64,000 nt of DNA, taken from positions 496,001 through 560,000 of the forward strand of contig JAQOTA010000034.1 of the NCBI GenBank assembly GCA_029532415.1, given 5' to 3'. This document shows, piece after piece, positions 43,701 to 53,781 of this stretch. This DNA comes from Marasmius tenuissimus (taxonomy: Eukaryota > Basidiomycota > Agaricomycetes > Agaricales > Marasmiaceae). Both the position numbers and the translations under genes were made by a program. How positions within the stretch are numbered: position 1 is the first letter of the stretch; the number at the start of each line of letters is the position of its first letter. The notes below the pieces were generated by a model. That model was given only the letters and a program-made list of their open reading frames with translations. It was not told the origin of the DNA and searched no databases.

Positions 43701-44257
43701 ACTCGGGTATCTGAGTAGCCCATGAATCAACCTGCTTCTGGACACGTTCAGTCCGGGTGCGAGTATCTGAACTACGATGACTGTGCAAGAGAATGAGATA
43801 AGAACGACGGTGAGCATTTATGGATCACAACGCACCGATTGGCCAGCAGGGAGTTCAAAATCTCTTCATATTCACGGCCCTCGTGACTCTGAAGAAGAGC
43901 CTCCTCGCCAGGAGGGAATATTGGCATCCCATTGAGGTCGTTAGGGTACGGGAAGTCGACATCATTTTCATCTTCATCCATGTCATCCAAACAGAAGTTT
44001 GTGTCGTGCAAACCGGCAGACTCAATGATGTCGCGGGCTTCAAAGCTTAGGCCTAGAATAGGAAAGGAGAGAAGAAGAAAAAAAATAAGCACGAAAAGAT
44101 AGCAATACCGACCACCATAATGCTTCATATATATCTCGCGTTCTCGTTCCAACTGGTCAACCTTTCGGCTCAGTTTCCTTACTTCACGTACTGCTGCTAA
44201 ACCATTCCTGGAGCCATAGCTGACCTTCACTTTCTTTGCGCCGCCGAGCTTGCCCAT
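40715..44257 (-). CDS. KDZ-superfamily transposase
   Basis: Transposase of the element. Start MGKLGGAKKVKVSYGSRN at 44257. The stop is after EEGGRDELDTEV at 40715, with about ten introns. In order: a coiled-coil N-terminus (LSRKVDQLEREREIYMKHYG); a PELARAYLHFLANGPPS segment; a cysteine motif near 43150 (CPPCTYKLEDEP); then PSMLIAMDGNNSLK with a likely first acidic residue of the RNase H-like core; a middle GIFLAVCRHGHLLVV; ALGYDIMCAF; FHGHAHNRKCQCQ; VGIEDFEGCERTFS, likely holding the last acidic residue; and the helical C-terminal region (AKEEHREAMRLHFRIQRA). All landmarks of a Kyakuja-type transposase appear and I saw no stop or frameshift, so it could be active. Exon edges are approximate. 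Confidence 0.85.
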
Positions 44258-44392
44258 CGTGAGTTGAGAGAGATTTGTGGTAGAAGAGTTGATGAGGGTG
44301 GTAGCAAGTAGTGGGAAAGTCGGTGGTATCGGACCTGATGGAAGATGGAGTCGGGAGTCGGGAGTCGGAAGGGCCAGGCCGAAGTGGACCAA

Positions 44393-44746
44393 GGACTCGA
44401 TGACGTTGAGAAGGGTGCACTTCCACCATCTTGCACCCCTCCGACGTCATTTGCTTTTATTTGTACTAAACGACTTCTCCCTCCCACTCAATGATGCGTA
44501 CGGCGGGAAACTCGAGAGTCGGGAGTCGGGAGGGCTAGCCCGAGTGGACCGATTTCCCTTACACGTGAAGCTCGGATAGTACCGAGGGCAATGACATGGC
44601 TCACCATACAGGCTGGTTGAAGTCCTGGCGGACTTGACGGGTGCTCCAGGCGGGTAAGAGCCACAACGAGAGAGACTACAGGTGAGTGGTCAGGTACAAT
44701 CAATTCTGGGCCACTTATCTGTGGGTTTTGATGGGAGGCTTAGGTG
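44393..44746 (-). repeat. Right terminal inverted repeat of the KDZ element
   Basis: The outer 148 bp are identical to the left end; the inner ~200 bp are diverged. It carries a short subrepeat (GACTCCCGACTC) that recurs just inside the element at about 44349-44368. The transposase start lies only ~135 bp inside this repeat, so the repeat may carry the transposase promoter. Confidence 0.88.
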
Positions 44747-44753
44747 GGACATC
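44747..44753 (+). repeat. Target-site duplication, right (GGACATC)
   Basis: Exact copy of 30422-30428 on the other side of the element. Confidence 0.75.
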
Positions 44754-45405
44754 GTAAAAGCATCAATGAAGCTAGGTGCGGAGAAGTAAGCACTCAAGCC
44801 TTGCACTCGAATATGCCCTCTGACTTACGCGCGGTGTGTAGGGCTTGATGTTTCTGAGAGGCACTGGCTGGACATGATATGATGATTCTGAGAGTGACGA
44901 GCCGGCCATTATATATGCCTTCATCGCTTTGCCCGCGGTGGCACACGCGATATCCAGCAAGCAAAGCGTCACACCTCACTGCCAGGACAAAGCATGGGCA
45001 AAGCGAGATGAAGTGCGAAGGTTTCAGGTGCTGGAAGATGCCAGTCCAGCACGCTTTGACCGGTGTTCAGGTTACTCGGGTCTCTTATTGTCCACTCGTG
45101 GGTCCCAGTTCTTAAGATGTTGTTCATGAGCCTTGCTTTTGTAAGGTTGAATACACGTACTACATTCTCAAGATTTGCGATAGCGCCAATCTTCCAAACC
45201 AAATGTCACTTTCGGACTTTCTATGTCTGTACGTAATATTTGAGAAAGGCCGAAGGTCATTTCGGTTATTCGTCTTTGCCCCAATGTCAGCGTTCCAAAC
45301 CTCGTTTTCTCCAGTCTTCTTAGCCCACCGTTTTTAGAGGGTCACTTAGCTCGCCACGTCAACCTTCTCCCATCCTACCTCTCCCAGAAAATACACATAC
45401 GTGCC
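44754..45405. other. Right flank of the transposon and upstream of an F-box-like gene
   Basis: A short minus-strand frame (from about 44906) starts MAGSSLSESSYHVQP and meets a GTAAGT donor. It resembles the start of the ORF on the other side of the element (MSSSLSEPSYDCPQP). Too short to call as a gene. Confidence 0.35.
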
Positions 45406-46887
45406 ATGGCGGTTTCCAGGACCATCCAAAGTCCCCCCTCGACTGCTCAGAGAGACCTATGCCATAATGTCCTCCAAGCTATATTTTCGCAATGTACGCA
45501 ATACTCCGAGCGCGCAGATCGGGATAAAATTCCTCTTGCCCTCTCTCAAGTCTCGACTTCGTGGCGTTCAGCCGCGCTACAGATGCCAGCATTGTGGAGT
45601 TACCTGTTGTTGGGGCAATCCAGGTCGCAAAAGATTCATCTTCTCTACGACTACCGCCTTCAACTCTCCGGAGACAGCATGGTTACATTAGACATTCATG
45701 CAGACAGAGACCTCAAAGATGAAGAAATCTGGGTCCTCTCTAAATACGCTCGAAGAATAGGGAGGTTGATTGTCAACCCGTACAGTCACATCTACCTAAC
45801 TGGAGCCATCTTCTCTCAATTGAAGGCGATCACATTTCCTCGTCTACAGCAATTCGACTATCACGCGGATTCGGTACCAGGAAGCCTGCTTCGTGTTATG
45901 CGCGATGTCGATGCAGGCGGCGAAGCATTCAGTGTACCATACACCCGGAACCAGAGAATCCTATGGAATCATTGGTCGTTCGGCGATATCACCAAGTTGA
46001 CTTTGGGGTTTTTACACTGCCCAATCATTAAGCCCGATTATATGGAGACGTGGGCGATCCTGAATGGGTGTCGGAGGTCCCTGGTGGTGCTCGAATACTA
46101 CGGGATGAGTCCAATACGCAGGAACGGCGACGAATTGCAGGAAGCGATTGATTTCCCGAGATTACAGTCTTTGGTTCTGGGGTACACCGGGGATTTGTAC
46201 CTGATTATTTGCTTGATTCGGGCGCCCCAACTGGAGGAATTGACTATCAGAAATATCGTCGACTGTCCGCCGAAACTCGATCTCAACTACTATCCGACGA
46301 GGCATATCGAAGAATCGCTATCGGATGTTGATCTTTTCGCATCCTTCACGGAGTTATGTGGCACCAGTGTACCTCGTCTGAAGGTCCTTCACTTATTTGG
46401 ATGCAAAGCGGAATACACAGATTTGATGTCCTTCTTGCCATGTGTTCCAAAGCTCCATACGTTGACACTGTACGCGATTGCATGGCCGTACGAGCGACGA
46501 TGCTATTTCGATGCGCTACTAGAGTCGGATACCGAGAGGCTAAGGAAGCTCACGATTTCTTCGGCGAGCAAGTACTACACAACCCGGTACTTGAAGCAGA
46601 GGAAGATCCCATTAGAAGATTGCGTTATTGCGAGGTCCGGGTACAGGGCGTTGGACTGGGTAGATATCTTGGAGAAGGCGGGAACTGGAGAAAACGGTGC
46701 GGGATGTTGTGCAACGAAGCGCTCTCCCTGTGACTCGTCGCTTGAGGATACGACACGAGGGGCAAGGAATGTTTGGGTGATTGAAGACCCTGTGAATCAC
46801 GAATGCATCTCACTGGATCCTGTCATGCAGCCAGTTATAAGTGGTATTCTGGTATATCCGAGGGGCGATGTCGATAGCACAGATTGA
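45406..46887 (+). CDS. F-box-like protein (Agaricomycete expansion family), 493 aa
   Basis: Intronless. The N-terminus has the F-box-like helices (LCHNVLQAIFSQCTQY, then LALSQVSTSWRSAALQMPAL followed by WSYL) typical of the family. The rest is irregular leucine-rich (PRLQQFDYHADS, APQLEELTIRNIVD, VPRLKVLHLFGCKA, LRKLTISSASKYY). No acidic tail, unlike the one at 6973. Probably an adaptor of SCF ubiquitin ligases; the target is unknown. Such genes are numerous and fast-evolving in mushrooms. It lies directly to the right of the transposon. Confidence 0.82.
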   Translation: MAVSRTIQSPPSTAQRDLCHNVLQAIFSQCTQYSERADRDKIPLALSQVSTSWRSAALQMPALWSYLLLGQSRSQKIHLLYDYRLQLSGDSMVTLDIHADRDLKDEEIWVLSKYARRIGRLIVNPYSHIYLTGAIFSQLKAITFPRLQQFDYHADSVPGSLLRVMRDVDAGGEAFSVPYTRNQRILWNHWSFGDITKLTLGFLHCPIIKPDYMETWAILNGCRRSLVVLEYYGMSPIRRNGDELQEAIDFPRLQSLVLGYTGDLYLIICLIRAPQLEELTIRNIVDCPPKLDLNYYPTRHIEESLSDVDLFASFTELCGTSVPRLKVLHLFGCKAEYTDLMSFLPCVPKLHTLTLYAIAWPYERRCYFDALLESDTERLRKLTISSASKYYTTRYLKQRKIPLEDCVIARSGYRALDWVDILEKAGTGENGAGCCATKRSPCDSSLEDTTRGARNVWVIEDPVNHECISLDPVMQPVISGILVYPRGDVDSTD

Positions 46888-47259
46888 ACGTGCTAACGTC
46901 GGCGGTTCCAGATCTTGCAGTACTCCATAGTGCAGTATAGTGCAGTATATACAGAGACCGAAGGCTCGCACTATATAGAAAATTTTCTGGTATCTTGCTT
47001 CATACCATACCATTCTTCTTGGAGCCAGGACAGTGGATGAACGACGACGTTTGAAGGAAAGCATAAAAACAGGGCAAAGTGCCTGCCGTACGGTGCTTAG
47101 AATTTGCCGGGAGTCGCCGTCCGGCACGTGGTCGGTCGCTGCCCCAAATACGCATGGACCATTCGAGTCCAACCGTTGTTCTATACAACCACCACCACCT
47201 CTGTTTCTTGTTGTCGCAATACCCCCAGGATCTATTATTGGTCATAATTCTGTTGTATA
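46888..47259. other. Intergenic, upstream of the Rab gene
   Basis: A tandem duplication agtgcagtatagtgcagtat lies near 46929-46948. No gene was seen. Confidence 0.4.
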
Positions 47260-48232
47260 ATGGCACCTACCTCATCACAGGCGACTCCAATCAATGTCAA
47301 ACTTCTACTCATAGGCAATTCCTCTGTCGGCAAGAGTAGTCTTTTGTTGCGGTTTTCAGATGAGCAATGGCTACCGGAAGATGAGAGCAGTGCTACAATT
47401 GGCGTTGACTTCAGAGTATGTTATCGCCTATCATCGCACTTCCTATCTGTACTCATCCGGCTTTTGAAATTGCTCAGGTACACAAGATGGACGTCAAAGG
47501 GAAGAAAGTCAAGCTGAGCATCTGGGTTCGTCCCTGTTAACCTATCGTCTGCGAGTTACGTCTTGAAGCTCAACATGTCGTGAAGGACACTGCAGGACAG
47601 GAGCGATTCCGAACCATAACGTCTTCGTACTATCGAGGCGCTCAAGGCATAATACTGGGTGTGTACTATGAGGTCATTCGTTACCCTGCCGAACTAAAAG
47701 GACTTGCATTATTCTAATTCACAGTATACGACGTTTCGTCTCGCGACTCGTTCGATGCGTTACCTCGATGGTATAGCGAGCTTGGAACTTACGTCTCCGA
47801 TTCCGTGGTGAAGATTCTTGTTGGTAACAAGGTGGACAAGGTAATATTCTCGTTATCCAGCATGCCCTGTTCTCGATCTCACTCCAGTTTTGTCTTTTCA
47901 GGAATTTTCCAGACAAGTGCCGACGTCAGAAGCCTCGGCATTTGCTGAAAGGATGAACTCGCTTTTCATAGAGGCCTCTGCGAAGACGGACGTCAACGTG
48001 AAGGAAACGTTTCAGGAAGTTGTAGAGAGGATTTTAGACACGCCGGAGCTGTGGGAGAACGGTAACTCGAAGGTGCGTGTACGTTCTGGAGCACCTCACG
48101 GAACATGTTGGCTGAGACTCGTCATGTCACGTTTAGGGACAACGAACGGATGGTGGAAGAGGAGGTGTACCTGGCGGTGTCCAGGTGGTCGGAGCCCCGG
48201 ACTCCGAAACTCAGTCGGGCTGCTCGTGTTGA
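47260..48232 (+). CDS. Rab18-type small GTPase, 6 exons
   Basis: Exons 47260-47415, 47478-47525, 47586-47658, 47725-47840, 47902-48072 and 48137-48232 join to 219 aa. GTP-binding motifs are complete: P-loop GNSSVGKSS, switch [25 protein letters not shown] and [17 protein letters not shown] and the effector region [21 protein letters not shown], split here by an intron, resemble Rab18 most. The last exon encodes a Gly-rich tail ending SGCSC, a double-cysteine CxC site for geranylgeranylation. Rab18 acts in ER, lipid-droplet and autophagy-related membrane traffic. The Rab call is secure; the Rab18 subclass is a judgment from motif likeness. Confidence 0.9.
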
Positions 48233-50143
48233 TTCTACACTCAATACCTTATGCTCGCTCACGATCGCTCACGATATGTTCGGATACCTGCCACATATAC
48301 CTATCTGTAAGTTCCGGTATAATAATGTTCAATGGACAGGATAATATACGATTCCACGGTTCTTGGCGCTCTCATGGTGTGACATTCGGTGCTCGCATTT
48401 GGGGATGTCGTTTTCCGAGCATGGTATGATTTGCTTTCAGCGCCACCAGCTTCTATCCTGCACCCGTATCGGTGAGCAAGGTCATTTTTCAACTACCTTC
48501 CGTCTTCGTGGCTAACGGTACAAGGAAAGTCCTGCAGGGATTTCAGGTATCGACGTCAGGTAGAGGGGCATTCGGATCATATTACCCTGAGCACGAATGG
48601 TGACAGCTTTCGCGGAGGCACTAATTCGTTCCAGGACTCCTATGCAGCCATATCGCAATAGTCTGGCAAAGGTCTACTCCGATGCGAAGAGCCTCACTCA
48701 GAGCGCAGCCGATGCGTCCCTTGTAAATCTTTCGGTACGTTATATCTAGGCTTGCCCGCTCTTCGGGAAGTCGGTAGGAATCTCAATCAGCGCTGGCCCG
48801 GCTGGAACTATGCATCCACCGTTGATGTATTCTGACTCCCGTGGTTTACTACGGGCGTTCAATAACGGTGACAGGGCTGGGGAGTTGGCTTCAGTGAGGT
48901 CTTCATCGGCCGTTACTGGTCCAGGGTGGGTTGACCCGAATACAGGCCCTGTTGTCACTCGTGCCTTTGAAGAGCTGGTCAAAGCGCGGTGCTCCGTTAT
49001 TCTTCTTGCCGAAATCATGATGAAGTCCGCGTTCATGTGTGACCGTTGATTGAGGAGTTTCCCCTGGGTTGTATGATTACTTACCATCGTCAGTGCTTCT
49101 GTTGGACCAGCCCATGATGCTCTGGATGTAATTGGGCCAGCCGTATTCCTCCCTGCTCCCTTGGTATTATTTCTTCCACATTTATCTCGAGGGAGGTCAT
49201 CATATCCGGTGGGGATGTACCACTTCCTCCCACCTTTATTTCCCAGACTTCTAAAGACTGGGTATGCTCAACGGGCTGCTGGCTGACCGGTGTTATACAT
49301 AATAGGCTTCCACTGCGAGGCGTCAATTCTGGGGTTGTGGTGTTATCTATTACCGTACTCATCAATACAACACTCTGGCACTGATGGTGCTTTTTGGGTA
49401 TGGCTCAGGCCTACGGCCTAAGGCTGTGGATCGCGAGGTTACTGCGCTTTGGCATTATGTCAGGAGGAATATAGTAGGTAAGAATGGGGTCGAATCGTGT
49501 TACAGCTCGTTGGGGAGGGCTGCTTGTATGTACATATGATGCATGACTTGAATGCCTCGCTTGGGAGTTGAACGTTGAACGTTGACTCTGTCTCCGGATT
49601 GTAGTTCCGAGCCAGGGTCCCAACCTCCGAAACTGTTGACTTGGTTTCCCCCGTTACTTACGAGCCCATTCATTGGATGGCGTAAGTGGGTGGGTAAAGC
49701 TGTATTCAATATGATGCCATTGCAAAGTATATACATATCAACTCGGATTCCTGGGCCATTCCTGGGCCTGAGGGTATCCCGGAGTGTTCCGTGGGTGGAG
49801 GACGCAATGCCCAGATGAGAGCACCTCCTACAGTTTCACCGAAAGGAAGAGCAAATCACGAAGGAGACGAGGTAAAACCAACTTGCAAGCGCTAGTAAGC
49901 AACCGAGATCAAGGAGGACGGGATGCGCGAGGCGACACACCATAGACAAGGACAAATAACACGTCACGACAGTTGCGTGGAAGAGGCTGGAAGAGGCATG
50001 CCGAAAGTGCCGGCCCGTTATATCGGTTACTCCGGTGACTCTTATCAGCCTAATTTGGGTCGTTTGGGGTAGCACCGCCCACGCAAGCCTCTCTTGACTT
50101 CCTACCACCACCATCCAAGAGCGACTCTGCAACTCATATCTCA
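48233..50143. other. Intergenic with possible mobile-element remnant
   Basis: Minus-strand frames at 48746-49087 and 49090-49365 are Thr/Pro/Ser-rich, nearly contiguous and separated by a GTAAGT; they look like the start of a retroelement or other mobile-element protein but lack a diagnostic domain. A plus-strand frame at 48597-48741 (SLAKVYSDAKSLTQSAADAS) stops shortly before this block and may be part of a truncated gene. A tandem gttgaacgttgaacgttgac lies at 49567-49586. Confidence 0.35.
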
Positions 50144-50151
50144 TATATAAA
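50144..50151 (+). promoter_or_regulatory. TATA box of the fungalysin gene
   Basis: TATATAAA lies 42-49 bp before the start codon. It is followed by a CT-rich leader (ctctcttccttcactccctc), typical of strongly expressed secreted-enzyme genes in basidiomycetes. Confidence 0.65.
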
Positions 50152-50192
50152 CAGACGCTCTCTTCCTTCACTCCCTCTCTATCTTTTCCAAG

Positions 50193-52934
50193 ATGCGTTG
50201 TTTACTCATCGCGTCTCTCGTAGCGGGCCTGGCTGGTGTTTCGGCGCACAGACGCAATGGCTACGAAGGCATCAAGCTTCGCAAGTCGTTAGGCTTCGGA
50301 CCTACTCTACCTCACGCAGTCTATCAATCTGTGCCGAACGACTTCTCTTCTTTCGCGCCGCCGAGCGCGAACGCTGACCCCTTCGACGTCGCACGACTTT
50401 TCATCGAAGAGAAGATGGGGTCGTCTCTGGCCGAGGGAAGCTCGTACAGAATTCGCTCGGATTCGTATACCGACCCTACAACTGGAATAACTCACATCTA
50501 TGCACGTCAGTTGATCCACGGCTTGGAGGTGTCAGATGCGAACATGAACATCAATGTTAGGGGAGGGCGAGTTCTTTCATATGGCTCCTCGGTAAGCCCA
50601 GTTTTGGTCAAAATATGGCCTTTCTAACATAACCTCTTGTTCAGTTCCACAGCGGATCAACCGCTCTTCTCGACGATGACGAACTGCGTCATCCTCACCG
50701 TGAATTCTGCGGAGAGTTGACAGCACAGCTCGACGACAGCTACGCCCAATTCGTTCAGTTACAGAATGACCAGGTTGTCATGGAAGGTTCCCCCAAGGAA
50801 GCCTTTGACCGTCATGCTGGCCATTTGACGCGCCTTCACGACTCGAACTGCCAACACCACAGCCTTCCTTATGATTTGGCCTCAGTCAAACCCGCCGCCG
50901 ACGGATTCGATCCTCGTGCAGCTCTTCTTCAATTCATGATCGCTGCTACGCCTAAATCCGAGATGGTCAATGACATACTCGGAAACTACGAGCAGCACAT
51001 GGAGAAGATGACGTTCAGCGATTTGAGTCACCTTGCCCCCGTCGACGAGCCCTCGTACCTCTACATTCAAGGCGCGCCTGAAACCGTCAACCCGGTCAAG
51101 GCCCATCTTGCCTATGTCCAGGTTCCCAGCAAAGATGGCAAGTCCGTTGACCTTAACCTCGTCTGGAAGGTGCGCCTCCTCATATAATGATCGTCGAATA
51201 TACCTGACCGTTCTCTTTCTACAGATGGAAGTTGAGATGCAGGACAACTGGTACGAAGTCGCTGTTTCAGCGAAGGCTCCTCACCGGATCATTTCCGTCG
51301 TCGACTGGGCTTCGGATGCGCCACTCCCTCCTCCTTCCAAGGAGAGCTCGCCTGCGAAGTACAATGTCTTCGGCTGGGGTGTCAACGATCCCGAGTGCGG
51401 CAACCGCACCATGGAGAAAGAGAATTTCGATTCGCTGGCCTCGCCCATCGGGTGGCACTCGTTACCATACGACGTTGATCCTTCATTCAAGGGCATCAAA
51501 CCCAAGGGGGAATTCTACCGCAACACGACGACCACATTCGGTAACAATGTAAGTGGACCGTCACCCTTATAATCAACCATCCCGCTAAGAGTCTGTCTAT
51601 CAGGTGTTCGCTCAGGAGAACTGGGAGGGTATGAACAACTACCTCAACAACTATCGTCCCGAAGCCGAGGACCTCGTCTTCGACTACAAGTATGATCCCA
51701 AAGAGACGGAGAAGGAAGGTGCTTTGAAGGAGGCGAAAGCTTACATCAACACCACCGTCGCTCAGCTGTTCTACACGTCCAACATGGTTCACGATCTGTA
51801 TTATCGGTATGTTGGAAAGGACGATACAACGAGTTGAATGCTAAAAGCTTTGCCACAGATACGGTTTCACTGAGGTTGCCGGAAACTTCCAGCAGTACAA
51901 CTTCGGCCGTGGTGGTCGCGAAGGTGACGCTGTCATCGCCAACGCCCAGGACGGTTCCGGATACAACAATGCCAACTTCATGACTCCTCCGGATGGCACC
52001 AACGGTCGCATGAGGATGTACCTGTGGAACACCGCAGTGCCCTATCGAGATGGTGATCTGGAAGCCGGCATTGTGATCCATGAGTTGTCTCATGGATTGA
52101 GTACCCGTTTGACTGGTGGTCCCATGAACTCTGGGTGCCTTGGTTGGGGTGAGAGTGGAGGTATGGGTGAGGGTTGGGGAGGTGAGTTCCGAGTTTTATT
52201 TTCGCGATTAGCCATTCATGTGTCCATTTTCTAGACTTCCTTGCCACCAGCATCCGTAGCGTCAAGAAGTACCATGACTACCCTATGGGTGCCTGGGCTG
52301 CAAACAGGGAGAACGGCATTAGGAACTACCCCTACTCGATGGTTCGTCGACTCTGCTGGCTTTATGTATCTCTTCTAAAATTCCCTTCAGAACGATACCA
52401 TCAACCCCTCCACTTACAAGACCCTTGACAAGCCCGGTTACTGGGGTGTCCACGCCATTGGTGAAGTTTGGGCTGAGATACTCTGGGTTGTCGAACAGGG
52501 CCTCATCGCCGACCACGGCTTCTCCAAGACTCTCTTCCCTCCTCAGCCCGATGCAAACGGTACCGTACCAGAAGGCGACTTCTACCGCCCTCGTGATGGT
52601 GACAAGCCCCTTATTCCCAAGCACGGAAACACCCTCGCGGTGCAACTTGTTATCACTGGCATGAAGCTTCAACCTTGCCAGCCCTCGTTCTTTGATGCTC
52701 GTGACGCTATCATCCTTGCTGATAAGGAACTCACTGGTGGAGAGAACTTCTGCACTCTCTGGAAGGGCTTCTCGGCGAGAGGATTGGGTGTCGACGCTCA
52801 AGTCACTGGACGAACTCCGTGGGGTGGAGGAATCAGGACTGACGTGAGTTCTTGTCTCCCCTTAGTGTTGCGTGGGCGGCCTACTGATCTTTATCTCTTA
52901 GGGCTATGCTATCCCCAAGGACTGTGGCAAATGA
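50193..52934 (+). CDS. Fungalysin (M36) extracellular metalloprotease, 8 exons
   Basis: Secreted zinc endopeptidase. Exons 50193-50591, 50645-51169, 51225-51548, 51604-51806, 51859-52181, 52235-52341, 52391-52843 and 52902-52934 join to 788 aa. Signal peptide [19 protein letters not shown] fungalysin/thermolysin-type propeptide ([20 protein letters not shown]) extends to about residue 370. The mature domain starts near [17 protein letters not shown], with the zinc site [14 protein letters not shown] (HExxH), then the third ligand in [10 protein letters not shown], and a Cys-containing C-terminus ([10 protein letters not shown]). Length and order match the family. It breaks down extracellular protein for nutrition and is likely expressed from the TATA promoter just upstream. 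Confidence 0.93.
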
Positions 52935-53781
52935 AGCTCAGCGTGAGCTAGCCAGCCGATACCACCAACCTTCTTCGAGTGGTTGAGTAGACTTCTCTAT
53001 CACGACACACACGTCCCGTAGTTCTGGTTTGGTCTCGTTGTCTTGGATGTGTATATTACCCTTGTCTACGTTTACTTTGTGTACGACTATATAGTTTACG
53101 ATGGCGTCCCGCTCACGCAATATAGTAATCTCCATAAACTTTCTGTCCAGAAGGGGACTCGCGCGGAGAGTCACTATCGCTGTCCTATTATCGCCACAAG
53201 TCCACCGCCTTCGTCATCGTTGGGTCTCGACTGCCTGAGGGAAGTACACTATCACAAGTACGTGGTCACTGTTTACAGTCTTCCAGGAAGTTCATGGTCC
53301 CTTTCAATTTGCATACCATTTAGCTTCAGGTCCTGAAAAGTGAGAGGTGAATTTGAACATTCCATGCATGATTGTGGCTTGTGTTTGGCATCGGAAAGTC
53401 TTCTTTCCGGAGAAATATTAACGTCGAGGTACGAGTTTACGCGGGGCTTGAAATCTGAAGAATGCAGGTGTCCCTAGGCCAGCTGCGAATCGTGATGGAC
53501 TCCGTAACCTACCTAACCATGCCCTAAATTCGTATTGTACCCTTCAACGGTGTTCAGGGATTGTGATGGAAGATCCCGCGTCCAGGACTCTCGGAATGTT
53601 CTCATGTCGAAGCAGGTCAGAGACTCAGTACATATACTCGGTCGATGTTTTCCTCCGTTTCCCTCTCTCTGCCGACACGCATAGCATTCTTATAAGAACC
53701 CGTACTAATCTTCGCTCTAGTGGCGGAACAACGAGTCAACAATACGGCCATCAGCCAGCAAGCGCTCCCAGTGTCGCACCC
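52935..53781. other. Intergenic, nothing recognised
   Basis: 3' flank of the fungalysin gene and 5' flank of the next gene. The frame of the next gene stays open back to 53563, but that part is of odd composition. Confidence 0.4.

Larger units (their letters stand above)
30429..44746 (-). mobile_element. KDZ (Kyakuja-Dileera-Zisupton) DNA transposon, about 14.3 kb
   Basis: The borders are set by 148-bp inverted repeats with no mismatch (30429-30576 against 44599-44746) and tips CACCTAAGCC. Just outside is a 7-bp direct repeat, GGACATC. Inside are a multi-exon KDZ transposase and at least five other genes, nearly all on the minus strand: a long basic/acidic protein, two coiled-coil or basic proteins, a coiled-coil protein and an RNase H1 N-terminal-domain protein. 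Two blocks of GAGC palindromes lie in a 1.9-kb gene-free stretch. Perfect repeat ends and an apparently whole transposase suggest recent insertion. Large KDZ elements with cargo are known in mushrooms; this cargo set looks typical but is poorly understood. Confidence 0.85.

Noticed and set aside
30429..44746. A TET/JBP-type dioxygenase expected with KDZ elements
   Set aside because: No HxD...H dioxygenase core could be read in any frame of the element.
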